NCBI GenBank assembly: GCA_037127255.1
Contig: JBANSL010000004.1
Span: 30,222,467-30,286,466 of the forward strand
Reading direction: 5' to 3'
Length of the DNA stretch: 64,000 bases
Source: Persicaria tinctoria
Lineage: Eukaryota > Streptophyta > Magnoliopsida > Caryophyllales > Polygonaceae
Below the pieces are notes generated by a model that saw only the letters and a program-made list of their open reading frames with translations, did not search any database and was not told the DNA's origin. Shown in pieces: positions 1 through 12,901 of this stretch. The number at the start of each line of letters is the position of its first letter. The first letter of the stretch is position 1. The translations under genes and the position numbers were made by a program.

Positions 1-179
1 CATAGGGGGAGAACAGTAATTTCACCCATAAAATGAGCTATACGAGCTACTCGAGCCGAGCTCGAGCTCAGAATTCTACTCAAGCTTGGCTCATATTTAA
101 TTCGAGCGAGCCCGAGTCGAGCTTTTTCCGAGCCGAGCCCGAGCCGAGCTCGAGCTACTCGGCTCAAGTAACAGCCCTA
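1..179. mobile_element. hAT-like element, one end
   Basis: The stretch is built from GAGCTCGAGC / CGAGCCGAGC type motifs in both orientations and stops abruptly at ...AACAGCCCTA near 179. This style of palindromic subterminal repeat with a TAGGGCTGTT terminus is typical of plant non-autonomous hAT elements. The other end lies outside the window, so no target-site duplication can be checked. Short open frames here are by-products of the repeats. Confidence 0.55.
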
Positions 180-1062
180 ATCGATAGAAGACCGATACCA
201 CTGCTGGTATCGCATGTGAGAGATACTACCACCCCAAAAGCAAATTTTTATTGGCAAATAACGCATAGTCGCATAGTACTCCTAGTGTTAAACATGCTCT
301 AGAGGGCATTGTCTGTTTATTTTAATCAATCTCAAAAAGTCAAAACTGTTGGATGTAAATTAAGGAGATGTAACATATGGTCTTCCTCCTGCTAACTTGC
401 TTTCATACAAAGTTTTTCAAACTTCCTCTAAATCTCAGAAAAGTTCTGAAACCATTACTACATCTAACAGAGTTGAAACCTCAAAAACTAATATTCCCCC
501 CTGTGTGCCCTATGCCTACATTTAACAGCCTACATTTAGCAGCCTACATTTTTGCTTCTTATAGAACACAAATTATAACAGAGATACCCAATTCAAGCCA
601 ATCTAGGTCATGCAATTGCTATGTTCTATTCTTAACTGCAGGCACAGAAAGAGATCAAACCATTCATTGATAGACAGAAAATAGATGCTATCAATCATCA
701 GTCATCCATATAGGATATGAAAAACACTAAGTTATGCAGAAAAGACAAATCATTGCAAAAGAGGATGAAAATATCGAAATGATGCAAACGCTCCTTTGTG
801 TTAAGAAAATGATGCAATTACAGCAGTCAATCATGCTTTCGCCACTTTCATACAAGTCTAAGAAGCATGAAAAATCAAGATCGGTATTCTAAGATGTAGA
901 ACTTTACCTATCTGTACACATAGTGAAGGTCCTTGAAATAAAGAACAGAGACAATGTTCCGATGCATGAGAATATTGATGCAGATTCAAGCAAGCAATTT
1001 GAACTGGGGGTGACAAAAAAAAATGATTGTGAGAAATCTAGGTTACCATTGTAAGGTGTCTT
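180..1062. other. Downstream flank of the LAZ1-like gene
   Basis: AT-rich sequence with no coding frame I can support. The part next to 1063 should contain the 3' UTR and polyadenylation region of the minus-strand LAZ1-like gene. No clear repeat boundary is visible. Confidence 0.4.
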
Positions 1063-3505
1063 TCACTTTGTACCAGTTTCATCTGCTGCAGAAACCTTCG
1101 TTGGGAAGCTGGAAATGTCAATGTCGATCAAATTCATATCATATGGAACAGATAAAGAATCTGAGGTATCCAAGAGCAGGGAAGATTTCATGTCCTTTGA
1201 ACTAGCAGCATTGTGCACTGAACTGGGCATGTTATCAGGAGAGGTATTAGCAGAAGACGATTCGCTGGAGAGTTCTATGTCTTCCAACTTGCTTCCAATC
1301 ATAAGTTTGTTTCTTCTGACTGTGTCCATCTCCTGGCCTGTTGGCACAAATGTACGTGACCGGTACTTCTTCGTCCCTTCTTCACCGTCACTAGGGTTGT
1401 ATAGCACATAATCATGATATGTTGGTGCGAACTGGAACATATATAAAGGTTAAAGAAACCATTAATATACCTTTTAAGTTTTAACAATGAAGTCCGAAAA
1501 AATCAAAAAGTAACATCCAACTAAAAACAGAAGGAAGTGCACAACTGGTAATAACCAGAAGTCAATTCAACAAGTTGAGATCCACTCCATCAGTCAAACT
1601 ATAGATTATTAATATTCTTGATTTAGCTATTACACTGTAAATCTGTAATCAACTTCTTTTTTCTGAATACACACAGCAGAGCTGCCTCAGGTTAGCATAA
1701 ACAGCATTTATGGAGGGACCAGATTGGAAGATCCTAACATCTTAGCTTCTTCATAGACTGAAATACATAATATCGCTTTTTCTCCATTGTACTATGATTG
1801 CTAGCTGGCATTCCAAGCCCATTGATAGAATTCCTAGCTCCTTAATAGAATGAAATATTTTTTGGAGCTTTAGCAAATAAGGTAAGTTCATGAGATGATT
1901 AAGCCAGACATGAGCTTTAGAGTTTAGACCATCGTACATGGAAGTGTCTAGCTAAACTTGACTTTCCCAAAGTCTCGTCCACAAACCTTTACTCAAATGA
2001 TGTTCACCCATCTGCCCCAGCACAACAAAAAATATGAAAGTAATAGAATTAAAATTGTATCAATTTCCACATCAACCTAATACGCCGCTCTATGAAGGAT
2101 CGAATGAGACAAAGAAAGTTTAGAACTCACTTGGTGAACTGTATCATGATAGAAGTCGTTCAACTTCACTGCATGAGTAAGGCTTCCGGTAAAGCCAGAA
2201 GACACGCCAATGTTTGCTCCAGCATATTCCTTGTATGGGAATGCATAAAAATGACCAACTGCAGCAATAAGCATTTCAACACATACTAGAAAATTTTGAA
2301 AATGAGCAGCATCCTGAGAATCTTTTATAATTCTTGACTTTGCAGCAAGGAATACCAGCACCCCCTAGAATCAAGATAATAATGGATTGTTAGTTACTGA
2401 AGATGTAGATATTATCAGTATTCAAATATCAATCAGAAAAAGGCACAGACTAAGGTTTTCAAGTACCACCAATGACTCAATAGGGTAGTAGAATACAATA
2501 TAAAACATTTGATCTCAAATCCTTCCCTAGGAAGTATTCCTTTGAGAAGTCAATGTCAACAAATTATGCTTGCAACATACTTTACACAATCAGCTAGCAA
2601 TACATGGTGGATTAGGCTAACTCAATCTCCCATCTAAAATATAAAAATTTATTTGGAAAAGTGTGTTGATGCCCTCCCAACAATGGAGAGAATAGATTTT
2701 ATCAAGGGGTCCCCTCCCATTGTTGTCTTTGCAATAATGGGAGCAAGGATGACAACCATCTTTTCTTCAACTGTCCTTTTGATCTTTGAGATCTTTGATT
2801 ACTAGTATTATTAATAAGGAACTTAACATCAACATCTCTTTATCATGTATTATTGCTATTGTCAAAAACAGAGATTTAATCTCTCTTTGCTTTCTTTGGC
2901 ACACTATTTGGGAGTATCGGAACAAAAGAATCTTTGGTTCCAGAAAGTCAGCAATCTCAAAGCCTCACTTTTCAGGCATCCACTAATGTCAGGTTCACAG
3001 CGAGAGCAAAATCTCCAAGAAACCTATATCTAGACATCGAGAGTACTCAAAGAGAGGTTTCTGTAAGTTAAATTTGATGGCTCGGTTAAGATTTTGGGTC
3101 AATCTTTTGTTGGTTGTATTATTAGGGATGAGTTAGGACAGAACGTGAACGTTTTTCATAAGGAGGTCCCTCCGGGATCTGCCCTGCAAGTTGAAGCTCT
3201 AGCATTAAGGGAAGAAATTAGCCTTGCAGTTTCTCATGGTATCCATAAGTTGATTATTGAAGGAGACAACTTGCAACTTATCAATGCTATCAATAATTGA
3301 GGATATCTACCACATTTTAGCTCAGTTTATGAAGATAAAAGTGTATCATTGCGTGAAAAGTGCAAACCACGCAGAAGATTTCATTGCTAGGAATGACTTT
3401 AATTGGAACTTGATGATGTACCCTTCTAATAGGGATTTTTCTTCAATCAGCCAAAAGTATGATCTAGGATGGGCTGTTGGTTAGGTAGATATCCTAACTT
3501 TTGCC

Positions 3506-3546
<41 letters not shown>

Positions 3547-6270
3547 AGACCCTACTACCCTTCGTCTTTTTGATGTGGAGACCTAAAGATGAGAAGGGAC
3601 AAGGTTTCTTCTAGAAGACAAAAGAAGAACTTCGATTTCCTTTTCACAATCCAGTATCCCTTCCGGCCCTTTCCTAACAACTAAATCCCATATAAGATAA
3701 TGGAAGGGGCAGACATAAAACAGCTCATCAATGAAGAGAAATGAATGCAGAATTGCTGCTACCCAAACCATATCACCAACACATCGACCTTGCAAAGTTG
3801 CAATCTACTACATTATAACAAATAAAAGGCAAAGACCAACTGAGTCTGACAACAAAGAGAATAATTTACTGGAGTGAAAACTAGAATATCAATCCTCATT
3901 TGAGAAGGCATGATGTATTACCTGCCAATAAGTCAGGAATACAACTGACTTTATCAAGATAAATTTTGGAACAGGATTGAAAGGTTGGAGTAGATCTCTG
4001 CATGCCACATAGAATAATGCCAGTGCATATAGAGCAACAGAATAGGATATGGTATAGATAATGGTGATATAGAGGTAAGATTGCATCACGCTGAAATTTC
4101 CATCCTCATATTTTCCCTTTGCATATAATATAAAAGTCAATGCAACCAAGAAGGGTTTCAAAATGACAAACTGCAAACAGCCTTGCTTGCACCTCCGTAT
4201 AAATCGTCTGCAATAAAAGTGTGTACATTCATCTTAGTGCAATGGGTAACCACTTTGATCCAAGAAGAAACATGGAATAGAAAAATAAGGATGATAGCTA
4301 AAGGAGAAAACATATGATTTGCTCCCTGCCAAAAATCAGGCAGATTTACTTACCCGTCTAATGGTACCGGAGGAAAGCAGCATGTCATTAGACAAACTGA
4401 TGGCTTTAAGACACGACCAGACAAGCTTATAACAACAGCTCCAGGACCACCCACCCATGCCAGGCAAAGGGAAAAGAAGTTGTAGATGACCCATGCCTCA
4501 TATCTGCAACAACATGAAAGAAGTTTATAGATCAAACCATCAAGGTTTTGCAAGCCTGATGCATGCCCATTAATGATCTATCATGGGTGATTCATAATTA
4601 AATTCATCTAACAAAATCAGCTACTTTTTTATTGAATCTATATATCAAATAACATCACAAGTTTGTGAATTTCAATTGGCTTCTAGAAATGCTTCAAATG
4701 TCTTGGTAGTTTCTTTTGCTCATAGGCTCCATGGCTACTAGTTCAAAGGCTTTCATCATCCTTCTTAGTGCTTTGCTATTATCTATTGATGAAAGCAATA
4801 TTCATCCATTTACCATTCGTAACAAAACAAAAGGAAGAAACTAAATAAAATACTCACATTTCGCGAAGAGAACTGAAATAGATAGCACTTCCAGGCAAGA
4901 TAAGAGATAACAGTGACATTAGCGCATAAACCTGCAATAGCAACGTGTAAGATTGATCAAATTTATCATTATTATGGCCAGTGTACAGCTGATTTTTGGA
5001 GCATATGTCCCATGCATATCTTGAAAATCATTACAGCAAAGGGGTTGGGCGGTGGCATCATTGCAGAAGCTATGTCTAGCCAACGCTCAATAGTAAACCA
5101 TTCAAAACAATATAAACAATTGTCGCTAAATATGTGGTGGGGGGGAACCTCAAGCTCACTCTAATATTTTACTATTCAACCTCTCTGAAAATAACTTTTA
5201 TTCCATACAAGTCAGGTTTGCTTCCCCCAGATGGTTTAGCGAGATTAACCCAAATATGCAGGTGTAACACCGTGCAAAAAAGAGACAAGAGCATGGACAA
5301 ATCATGGAGTATACAAAATAGCCTAGGCAATCCTTCAAACCAGACCATTAAAAATACACATGAAAAAAGCCTAAATAAGTTGGAGAAAACACCTCAATCA
5401 TCTAGATAGCTGAACGATCTCCATAAGAGAGAGCTTAATCTGTTTAATGTGATTATGCAAAAGTGTTAGTTACAATGTACACCGATGGTATTTATACTAG
5501 CTGATGCCTAACAACCTGCATGCTAAATTACCATATTGCCTTCTCTCTAGCTACCTTATAAACCCCTAATCTTTACATAATATGGACGTATATTATACAC
5601 TATACACATACTCTAATAATAGTGGCACGAATGTAGGGTGTTAAAAAAATGCCTAGGTACATGCTAAGCATGTCTTAAATAAAGGTGAAGAAAATCGTTT
5701 TATGCTACAGATGATTCTGCTCACTTGTTAATCTTCTTCATTTCTTCCCAAAGGCTTGTACTCTCCCCAAAACTTCCCTCAAATACCCAGAAAACAACCC
5801 ATAAATTCACATGAATATGAATTATGGATTATTTTCTGGATATCTCTTTGAGGCACACCTAGGATCCAGGACTCCTAGTGCCCTAGGTGCACAACTCACC
5901 TTTTAGAACACTGGGAGAATGACAAAGTAAAAGCCAACTTTATTTCTTTTTCTCTTACCACCTTCCCTCCAAATCAAAGGGGATTCATCCAGCAATCAAA
6001 GGTTCATATACATAATTAGATGAGACAACATTGTATTGACTTGGAAACAACATAATGTAGAAAATTCACCAGAAACAGATTGCCTGCCATGTTCAAACAT
6101 TTAAAAATACAGCTACCACTCACCGGAACCATGAAGATGATCCGGACTATATATCTCTGGTAAGTTGGCTCAGTGTAATTCATAAGATGCCGGTGTATAT
6201 GAAAAATTGCCAGAGCAATTGCTCCGACAGTGCACGGAACTGCAATGATGATATAGAGAACAGGCACCAT
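1063..6270 (-). CDS. LAZ1/DUF300 (TMEM184, Ost-alpha-like) membrane protein
   Basis: Six coding exons on the minus strand: 6270-6124, 4931-4858, 4503-4354, 4207-3922, 2364-2131, 1431-1063. All introns have GT..AG ends and the phases join without error into 419 codons plus TGA. The protein starts MVPVLYIII and carries the family hallmarks NYTEPTYQRY, YEAWVIYNFF, LSGRVLKP, CCFPP, RRCKQGC, FAKGKY-like AKGKYEDGNF, RDLLQPFNPVPKF, AFPYKEYAG and KLNDFYHDTVHQ, with about seven hydrophobic segments followed by a hydrophilic Ser-rich tail ending ADETGTK. Length and motifs match the Arabidopsis At5g26740/At3g05940 clade (about 420 aa, from memory). Family members act at the tonoplast or endomembranes; Arabidopsis LAZ1 affects programmed cell death and brassinosteroid signalling. 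The ATG at 6270 was chosen because the frame upstream (from 6282) opens only with TTG. A truncated antisense LINE lies in the 3921-2365 intron. Confidence 0.93.
2636..3544 (+). mobile_element. 5'-truncated LINE (L1-type) with poly-A tail
   Basis: The plus strand encodes broken pieces of the 3' part of a plant L1 ORF2: a zinc-finger-RVT-like stretch (2640-2990, frameshifted) and an RNase H-like domain (3070-3480) with FDGS, EALALREE and IEGDN as the acidic motif blocks. It ends in a pure A tract at 3507-3544. The element is 5'-truncated and dead, and lies antisense in an intron of the LAZ1-like gene. I found no convincing target-site duplication, so the 5' edge is approximate. Confidence 0.8.
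5636..5914. repeat. Possible small foldback element in an intron
   Basis: The edges GTGTTAAAAAAATGCCTAGG and, inverted, GTGTTCTAAAAGG...CACCTAGG resemble each other as imperfect terminal inverted repeats, with related CCTAGG motifs inside. No clear target-site duplication was seen. It lies in the first coding intron of the LAZ1-like gene. Confidence 0.3.
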
Positions 6271-6930
6271 TTGTCCCTCCAATAACAGCTCATCAACTGA
6301 ATTCCACCCTATGAAAACCCCAATAAACTAATAAATAAATGCCTTAATTAACAAATAAAATATGCAAACAGATCAGTAGTGGTTCTACAAGAAACCAGTT
6401 AAAGTGAACACAAGTGATCATCCGTACCGGTTTTATGATACGATTCTGCAGCTGGAAATCAATTGCGATGTACACTAATCATCTAACTGCTGTCAATAAG
6501 GGTGATGATAAGTTGAGCAAGCGTTCCCTATAGCCAAAACCTCCTTCTGAGGAACAGCAAGATTAGGAGAAACCTCAAATTCAGAAACCCCAATAAACTG
6601 AGATCAAAGAGGGTCTAAACAAGTCAGACAAAAGAACTACAAAGCAAAATCGAACACAGGAGCGTGGAAGTGGGAGAAAATAGGGTTCAAACAGCTAGAA
6701 ACTGAGTTGTATGATCTTCATACAACGAAAATAAGATCTATTGATGAAGTAAGGGCAGCAGAGCAACCAATTTCGACTATAGCTAGTGAAATTAAAGAAA
6801 GGGGACCAGAAACTGAGAAATCTAAGAAGAAGATTGAGGGGAAATTGACAGACCTATAAGAAGAGGAGCCGGGAGAAAACAGATCCGGGAGGAGGGAGTA
6901 AAAGTATGACAATTACAGAAAACAATGGCG
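6271..6930 (-). promoter_or_regulatory. 5' leader and probable upstream region of the LAZ1-like gene
   Basis: A plausible 3' splice site (TTTTCATAG, around 6308 on the minus strand) lies about 40 bases before the ATG, so a 5' UTR intron is likely and the first non-coding exon may lie near 6700-6900. No TATA box or start site can be fixed from sequence alone. Confidence 0.35.
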
Positions 6931-7199
6931 GCTCTAGACCTACAGTTGCTTCATCTTCGGCTAGAGAGAGAGAGAAAGGTAGGAGAGAAATTGGAGATGG
7001 CTAACACACACAGCCAATGGGATACGCCATACGATCATATGACTCCAGCGAAAATTAGAGAAATGTTTAAAGTAAAGAAAAATAGAAGGGGGAGGAAAAA
7101 GAAAAGAATATCATTGCCTAAGCGTTTGTTTAACCATTCCGGAATGGCTCACCGGAAAGGACTTGTGGTTGGTACCCATAGGTCTCCTTGTATTCAACG

Positions 7200-7726
7200 G
7201 GTTAGGACGGGTTCGGTTTAGAGTCGATGACCATGTGTTAGAAATCTCTTTCAGATAGCTACAACTTTCATGTTGACAAGAAGAGAAAATTTTCGAGATG
7301 CATTTTCCGTAAAAAAAAGATGTAGAGGTCGCGACATGTGTGCAACGGCTACGGCATATTCCATCAGCGACAGATTGCGACGCGGCACATGTTATTTTAA
7401 CCTAAACCTATTTTATCTATTGGTTTTGGTCGACTCTTGGGAGGAGAATAAGAGGCATTAGCCCTAGTTTTATCTATCATCTATCTACTATTATAATCAC
7501 GTTCAATAGACAATTAGAGAGATTGAGCGATGTTTTCTATGAGGAACTAAGCTCCTTTGTTCTATCTACGATTTGAAGCTTTATTTGGATTGATTGTGAG
7601 TTTCTGAATCTCGTTTCTTAATTCCTATATTGAATGTTTCAACTTCTTTGCGTTTAATGATTGATTGTTTTGTTCTATGTTGTCTGGCCAACTTGTTAGA
7701 TCAATTCAATTGATAGGGTTTTGTAT
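7200..7726. mobile_element. Old LTR-retrotransposon remnant, left piece
   Basis: Non-coding sequence of the kind found in plant Ty3-type LTRs and leaders (TTGAGCGATG..., AATCTCGTTTCTTAATTCC, GATTGATTG). The text resumes at 17680 after a younger element inserted here, as shown by the TSD TGTAT at 7722-7726 and 17680-17684. Confidence 0.4.
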
Positions 7727-9065
7727 TGATGTGGTCTAAACCAACACAAGAATAGTGTAGCTTGAACCAACCTCGCAAGAATACGAGATCAATTGCAGTA
7801 TACAGATATCGATCACGGGGATTAAATCTGTATCAATTGTTATCTAGAACTAATAAGCTAAGCCAAGAAAGAGGGATCTGATTTTAAACTAAACTAAGAA
7901 AATCAAGCAAAGATTATGAAGAAAATATATATGAGAAGTAATTCCAGGGTTAAGGTTTCCGACGACAATGCCACAAAGAATTCAACCCGATGTTCACTCG
8001 AACTTTATCTTCTTAATATGCCAAATTGAAGGTAAATTATCTAAAGTCATCACTATTCAATTGTCGCATGTTGTAGCAATCGTGTCTAAATTAACCAAAT
8101 CTAGACCCTAAGTTCTTTATAGATCTTAGAAGAAAATCAATTAAACTTTCGCTGCCGCGTTCCGTCTAACCGATTAACACCTAAGAATCTACGATAATTT
8201 ATTAATCCTCAAGAGTCCTCAACAATCGTTTACATGTCACAATAACAATATTGTTGATTCCTCAAGTTCAATCCTAGGGTTCCGATGAAACCAATCCTCC
8301 TTTCGAGTTCATGAATTTCATCTATTTATCCAATTTCAATTCACAGCGGTAGCATCTTGAATCTAAAAAGGATTCTAATCGATTAACATCAATTAGGTTA
8401 AGCAACTAGGATCAAATCAATTCATAAAATTCAGACTAAGTTCAAGCAAATATCGAAATCAAACAATCCGCGACATTGTCGGGATCACCCTAACCCTAGA
8501 ACGGAGAATTTATCTAAACATAATATAGAAAGCAATAGAATAAATTAAAGACATGCTTAAAATAAAATGCAAACTAGAAATCTTCGTCCTCGATCCAATC
8601 GGTAAATACCAAAAACCAAAGGAAAGAAAAGCTAAAACCTAAAACTAAACAAACCAAATCAGGCTGAAGCCTATGCCGGAGGCGTTCCAAGTCCGAACCA
8701 AAGAGCCCCCCTTTTTCATTCTAATCCTGCGTATAAATATAAAGAAATTTGCTAAATTACAATTCAGTCCAGCAATTTATAGAACTAAAAACTAGCCCAA
8801 AACTTCATTATAATTTCAGCCCACATAAATTGCTTCCAACAATTTCCACACTTGTTCATTCGGCTTCTCGTGTCCAATCCAATCATGTTTGCTCCTTCGT
8901 ATCAAATCTTGAATTTCCACAATTATAGCCTCAAAATACCTGAAATAAATAAACACTTGGTGTAGACTCCGAAAATGAAAAATAAAATATGATAAGTATG
9001 CATAAAAATGATGTAAATTAATATGCAAATGCAACCCTAAAATATGACTAAATTAGATGTCATCA
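7727..9065 (-). repeat. LARD 1 left LTR (3' LTR of the element)
   Basis: It begins TGATGTGGTC and ends GATGTCATCA. At 1339 bp it is the uninterrupted copy and shows the empty site (GTATAAATATAAAG, around 8731-8744) of the insertion found in the partner LTR. Confidence 0.9.
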
Positions 9066-12000
9066 AATCACCCCATGCTTGAACCTTGCTTGTCCTCAAG
9101 CAAGAACAAGTGTAAAGATTTCACAAGAAGGATTTCGATTTCTATCCAAGCTATGCATTTGCTCATTTAGATCTAGACATTGGGTTCAAAAACAAGAACT
9201 AGCAAATCATACAAGAGGTAAGTCGAGACATCAATTCCAAGACCTCGCATAGGACATTTTTGTTGTGGAACGCTCTCACTCATGTGTCTAGGGTATAAAT
9301 ATCACTCAAGCTCAAATCATGAAAACTCATCTACCATAGGCTTGCATCAGCGTCCTAATTCTCCATCACTTGGACTATGCACAAAAACATAAATCATGAG
9401 GTCTTTTCATAAATTGTAATGGGGCCAAGGTAAGAAATAAAGGGTATGAAATTCTTTGTCTTGTGGTGCTAAATCCGGGAAATAGAATTACTTCCTAAAC
9501 TTCAACCACAATCCAACTCTTTTCTCAGCACACATACCAAATTTCTCACAAAAACCACATCACATAATCAGATGAGCTCATACACTCTCAACTTTTGATA
9601 ACCTTCCCTTTTCATAAAATTCTCTAATGATGAGGACAAAATTTATTCCATTTTCTCTTTTTTTTTTCTTCTTCTTCCTTTTTCCTTCTTACTTTCTTTC
9701 CTTCATTAAAAGAAAATTACAATTGAAGCACAAAATCCTCCACTCAATACATCAATCACTCAAAACACATTACTCTCCTTTCTCCACTTAAATGAACCAT
9801 AATTCTATTTCATCCTAATTCCCGAATGGGTAAACAAGGCTAAAATAGGCTTAAGGATAATCTCGTGGAGCTACAAATAAATAGGCAATTAGACTCAACG
9901 GGCTTCAAGCAAAGGATACAATAAATGGGTAGGAAGTGAATAATATGCTAACAAAAATGGCCTCAATCATGTTTATGCAATGTACACAAGTCATATATGT
10001 GACCTCGAGAGGTTCTAATGCAAGTTCTGAAGATAGAACAATCAAGATGAGCAATTCACACAAAAAAGAAAGAGGACTCATGAATGTCAGTCCTAGGCTC
10101 AGAAGCTCACAGGCTTTTGTCTCAAAATATCAATCTCAACTAGCCTCAAGATGATTAGTTTGGAAAGAATTATAGCATAAACCCAAATATCCAAATCATC
10201 ACAAGTTTTTTAACATGCCAAAATCAATCAAGGAAATGACATGTTCTTCAAGAAGAGCAAGGAATTTTCATAAGCAAGGATTCATCTCAAGACATCTATA
10301 TGCAAATGCAATGTATGAAATGCACATGAAAAAAAGAAAAAAAAATGAAAAAAATATATACAAAAATGGAGTTACACATGAGCTACATGTGAATTGCAAG
10401 TGAGTTACCCCCACCCCATGCTTAAAACCTACTTTGTCCCTAAAGTAGAGAAAAAGAAAGAGTAAAGGAAGAGGAACTCACCAAACATTCAGGCAAAATC
10501 GAGCAATTCAAGCAAGAGGAAGTAGTGCAAGTTGTATTGAACCATCCGTGATATTTAATTAAATTCTGGCAACATCTCCGTTGTCATTTGGTCTGTACAC
10601 AACACAAAGAACAAACGCATACACAAGCCTAACAAATACAAATAATATCACACAGCAACCATGATCCAATAATCAAATCAGAACAAAAACTCCTCAAAAA
10701 CATCAACTTAGCAATCAACTCAGTAGTTGCTAAAAATTCAGCAGCTCTCTTGGGTGCAATTTGCATTTGTGAACCCTCCTCGAGTTGGAAAAACAGAGGC
10801 ATATCTCTTTGCAATTGGTTCTAGCTAAGACAAAAACAAAGAGAACACACCACAACAAGCATCGGTCCAACATCCACGAAAATAAATCATGCCAGAATAA
10901 AAACTCAATGCAGCCAACTCCATCAATCAATAAAACTCAAATCAGCAACAAGTATCTAGCCTCAAAAGTCCAAGTAGACAACAAGAGTAAAACCAACACT
11001 AACTCTTGCAAACACACTCGGTCACGTACTGTGGTAAAATCAATAAATCGAAGTGACCTCAGGGAGTATGAAACTAGCAAGAATTAAAACAATAAGCATA
11101 CTATACCCCAAATCATCTACCTAAAATCACAAATAGAAACTTCTACAAGATACCTAGCCAATAATAGAGTGTAAAGCATGAACAAATTGAGTGCTCAAAC
11201 AAGATCAAATTCATACACAAAATTCAGTCATGCACCTCACACTCATCCATATTTTGCAAATGTGATGCATGCAAACTCAAGGAGCATGAGACAAGGAGGA
11301 AGAGAACAAGCATAAGCACAATTTCATCTCAAGAGAACAAGCATGACAAGAATTCAATCAGCCCAGAGAGTCCATGTCTATCAAAGTCTTAGAATCATAG
11401 CCACCACAAGATTGAGCAATCCCATAAATCAATATCTAATAATCACAAATCAAAAGAAGCAACTGTATGTACAAAAGCCCACCGTCATACTAATCTACTG
11501 AATCAATTTCATTCGAATATCTGATGACGATGAACTCAGCCTAGCACCGGATGTACAAACCTCAAAAATTTCTCATGAATTCCAAATTGCATAAAGTTAA
11601 AGGAATTAAAGTTACCTGCACATCCCATCGAAATCGAGTCACCTCCAGAAGTAGCGGTTGGGCCGAGAGAGGGAATCACAACCAAGGCAGCAATAACGAA
11701 GCCTTCGAGCAACGTGAGTGGCTAGGGTTGGGTACAGAAGCACGAAACTAGGGGAAGTAGGTGGTTCTGGTGGTGGCTGGTGCGGTGGCCATCAAGTGAA
11801 CAGAGGCGGAGAGGAGGTGAAGTGGCGATGGCGGATAGCAAGAAAAAGGTGAGAATGACGGTGGGTTCGCCGGCGATTTGGGGGTGAGGACGGAGATTGG
11901 AAGGGAAGTCGGTGAGGATAAGGAGGGCGACGGGGCGAAGGTCGCGGGCTTCTGGTGGCGGAAAGGTTAGGGTTTCGACAAATAGAAAGGAGACGAATAG

Positions 12001-12364
12001 GGAAAAAGGAGAAGCGGCGGTGTGCGGGGCAGTTCGCCGGATGTAGGGGTGTGGGGTTAGTGGCGTGGGACAGGGATGAAGAAGAGAGTTCTGGTGAACG
12101 CAGGGTGCGACGGTGAAGCTGGATGAGGATGGTCGGGGAGAGAGAAGGACAGAGAGGGCTTTTTTTTTTTGTTGAACAACAGGGGCTGAGCGCGCGCTAT
12201 GGCACACGTGCGCCCCCCCCCCCCCCCCCCCCCCCTCCTTTTTTTTTGAAGTTTATAATAGCCAACAATCTTAACTAAATAAAATAAAAGGACAACTTAG
12301 CTTAGGTTGACTCGAAAACGTTTGAACCTTCCCGAATGGATGGTCCATGGCTCGATCCACCCAT
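9066..12364. other. LARD 1 non-coding interior
   Basis: Mostly A/C-rich sequence without coding potential on either strand, containing a T-rich tract near 9655-9695 and a GC-rich block at 11640-12200. The open frame at 12207-11722 (minus) lies in that block and is compositionally biased and unrecognised; I do not call it a gene. Confidence 0.6.
12213..12235 (+). repeat. Poly-C tract (23 C)
   Basis: An uninterrupted run of C followed shortly by a T run, in the LARD 1 interior. A second C run of about ten lies at 12697-12706. In the element's own orientation these are G tracts. The length may be unstable or mis-assembled. Confidence 0.85.
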
Positions 12365-12901
12365 CTAGTAAAAAGTCTTTTCGGGGCGATATAATTGGGA
12401 TCCATTGAAGTTCAAGCTCCCGAAAGATGTGCTCTTCTCTCTATCATCTTGTTCCTTTATGTGTTCACCTTTACCACCATCTTCGAATAAAAAGACTTCC
12501 TCTTGGGATTTGCTGTATGGCGGTATGTCAATGAGAACTTTCTTTGAAGGGTCATCTATATGCCACTTGGAGAGTAGTCCAACGAACGCCCCGAATTGTT
12601 CCTCAACATTCTCTTGAACCATCACTTCAGAAAATAGCGATGGTGGCATGTATAATCGGGGAACAACCGATTCGGGTTCTTCTATGGATTCTTCCCCCCC
12701 CCCCCCAGGATCATCAATCTCATACACCTTAGACTCATGTATATGCTCTTCCAGACTTTCCTCAATCTCAATAGACACAACAGTGCAATCGACATTAACA
12801 TCTGTTTGGCTCGGGAGGCTCTCTAGAACAGTTTGAGCATTCATGGTAAGTTGAGCAATTCGGGCTTCAATTGCCGCAATCTTAGCGAGTAGCTCCTCCA
12901 T
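12365..12901 (-). CDS. Gag-like/accessory frame of LARD 1
   Basis: 178 codons starting MEELLAKIAAIEARIAQL, which looks like a short coiled coil (heptad Leu/Ile/Ala), then an acidic, Pro/Glu-rich region. It follows the zinc-knuckle frame with a 20-base overlap. No enzymatic domain is visible. Its likely role, by position only, is part of Gag or an assembly-related product of the element. A C run at 12697-12706 inside the frame codes for Gly and is a possible slippage site. Confidence 0.5.
   Translation of the reverse strand: MEELLAKIAAIEARIAQLTMNAQTVLESLPSQTDVNVDCTVVSIEIEESLEEHIHESKVYEIDDPGGGGEESIEEPESVVPRLYMPPSLFSEVMVQENVEEQFGAFVGLLSKWHIDDPSKKVLIDIPPYSKSQEEVFLFEDGGKGEHIKEQDDREKSTSFGSLNFNGSQLYRPEKTFY

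Noticed and set aside
6271..6282. LAZ1-like start at 6282
   Set aside because: The codon there is TTG; the first ATG in frame is at 6270 and fits the family N-terminus.
11722..12207. 161-codon minus-strand frame in LARD 1
   Set aside because: Ser/Pro/Thr-biased translation of a GC-rich non-coding block, begins at the poly-C region, no domain.
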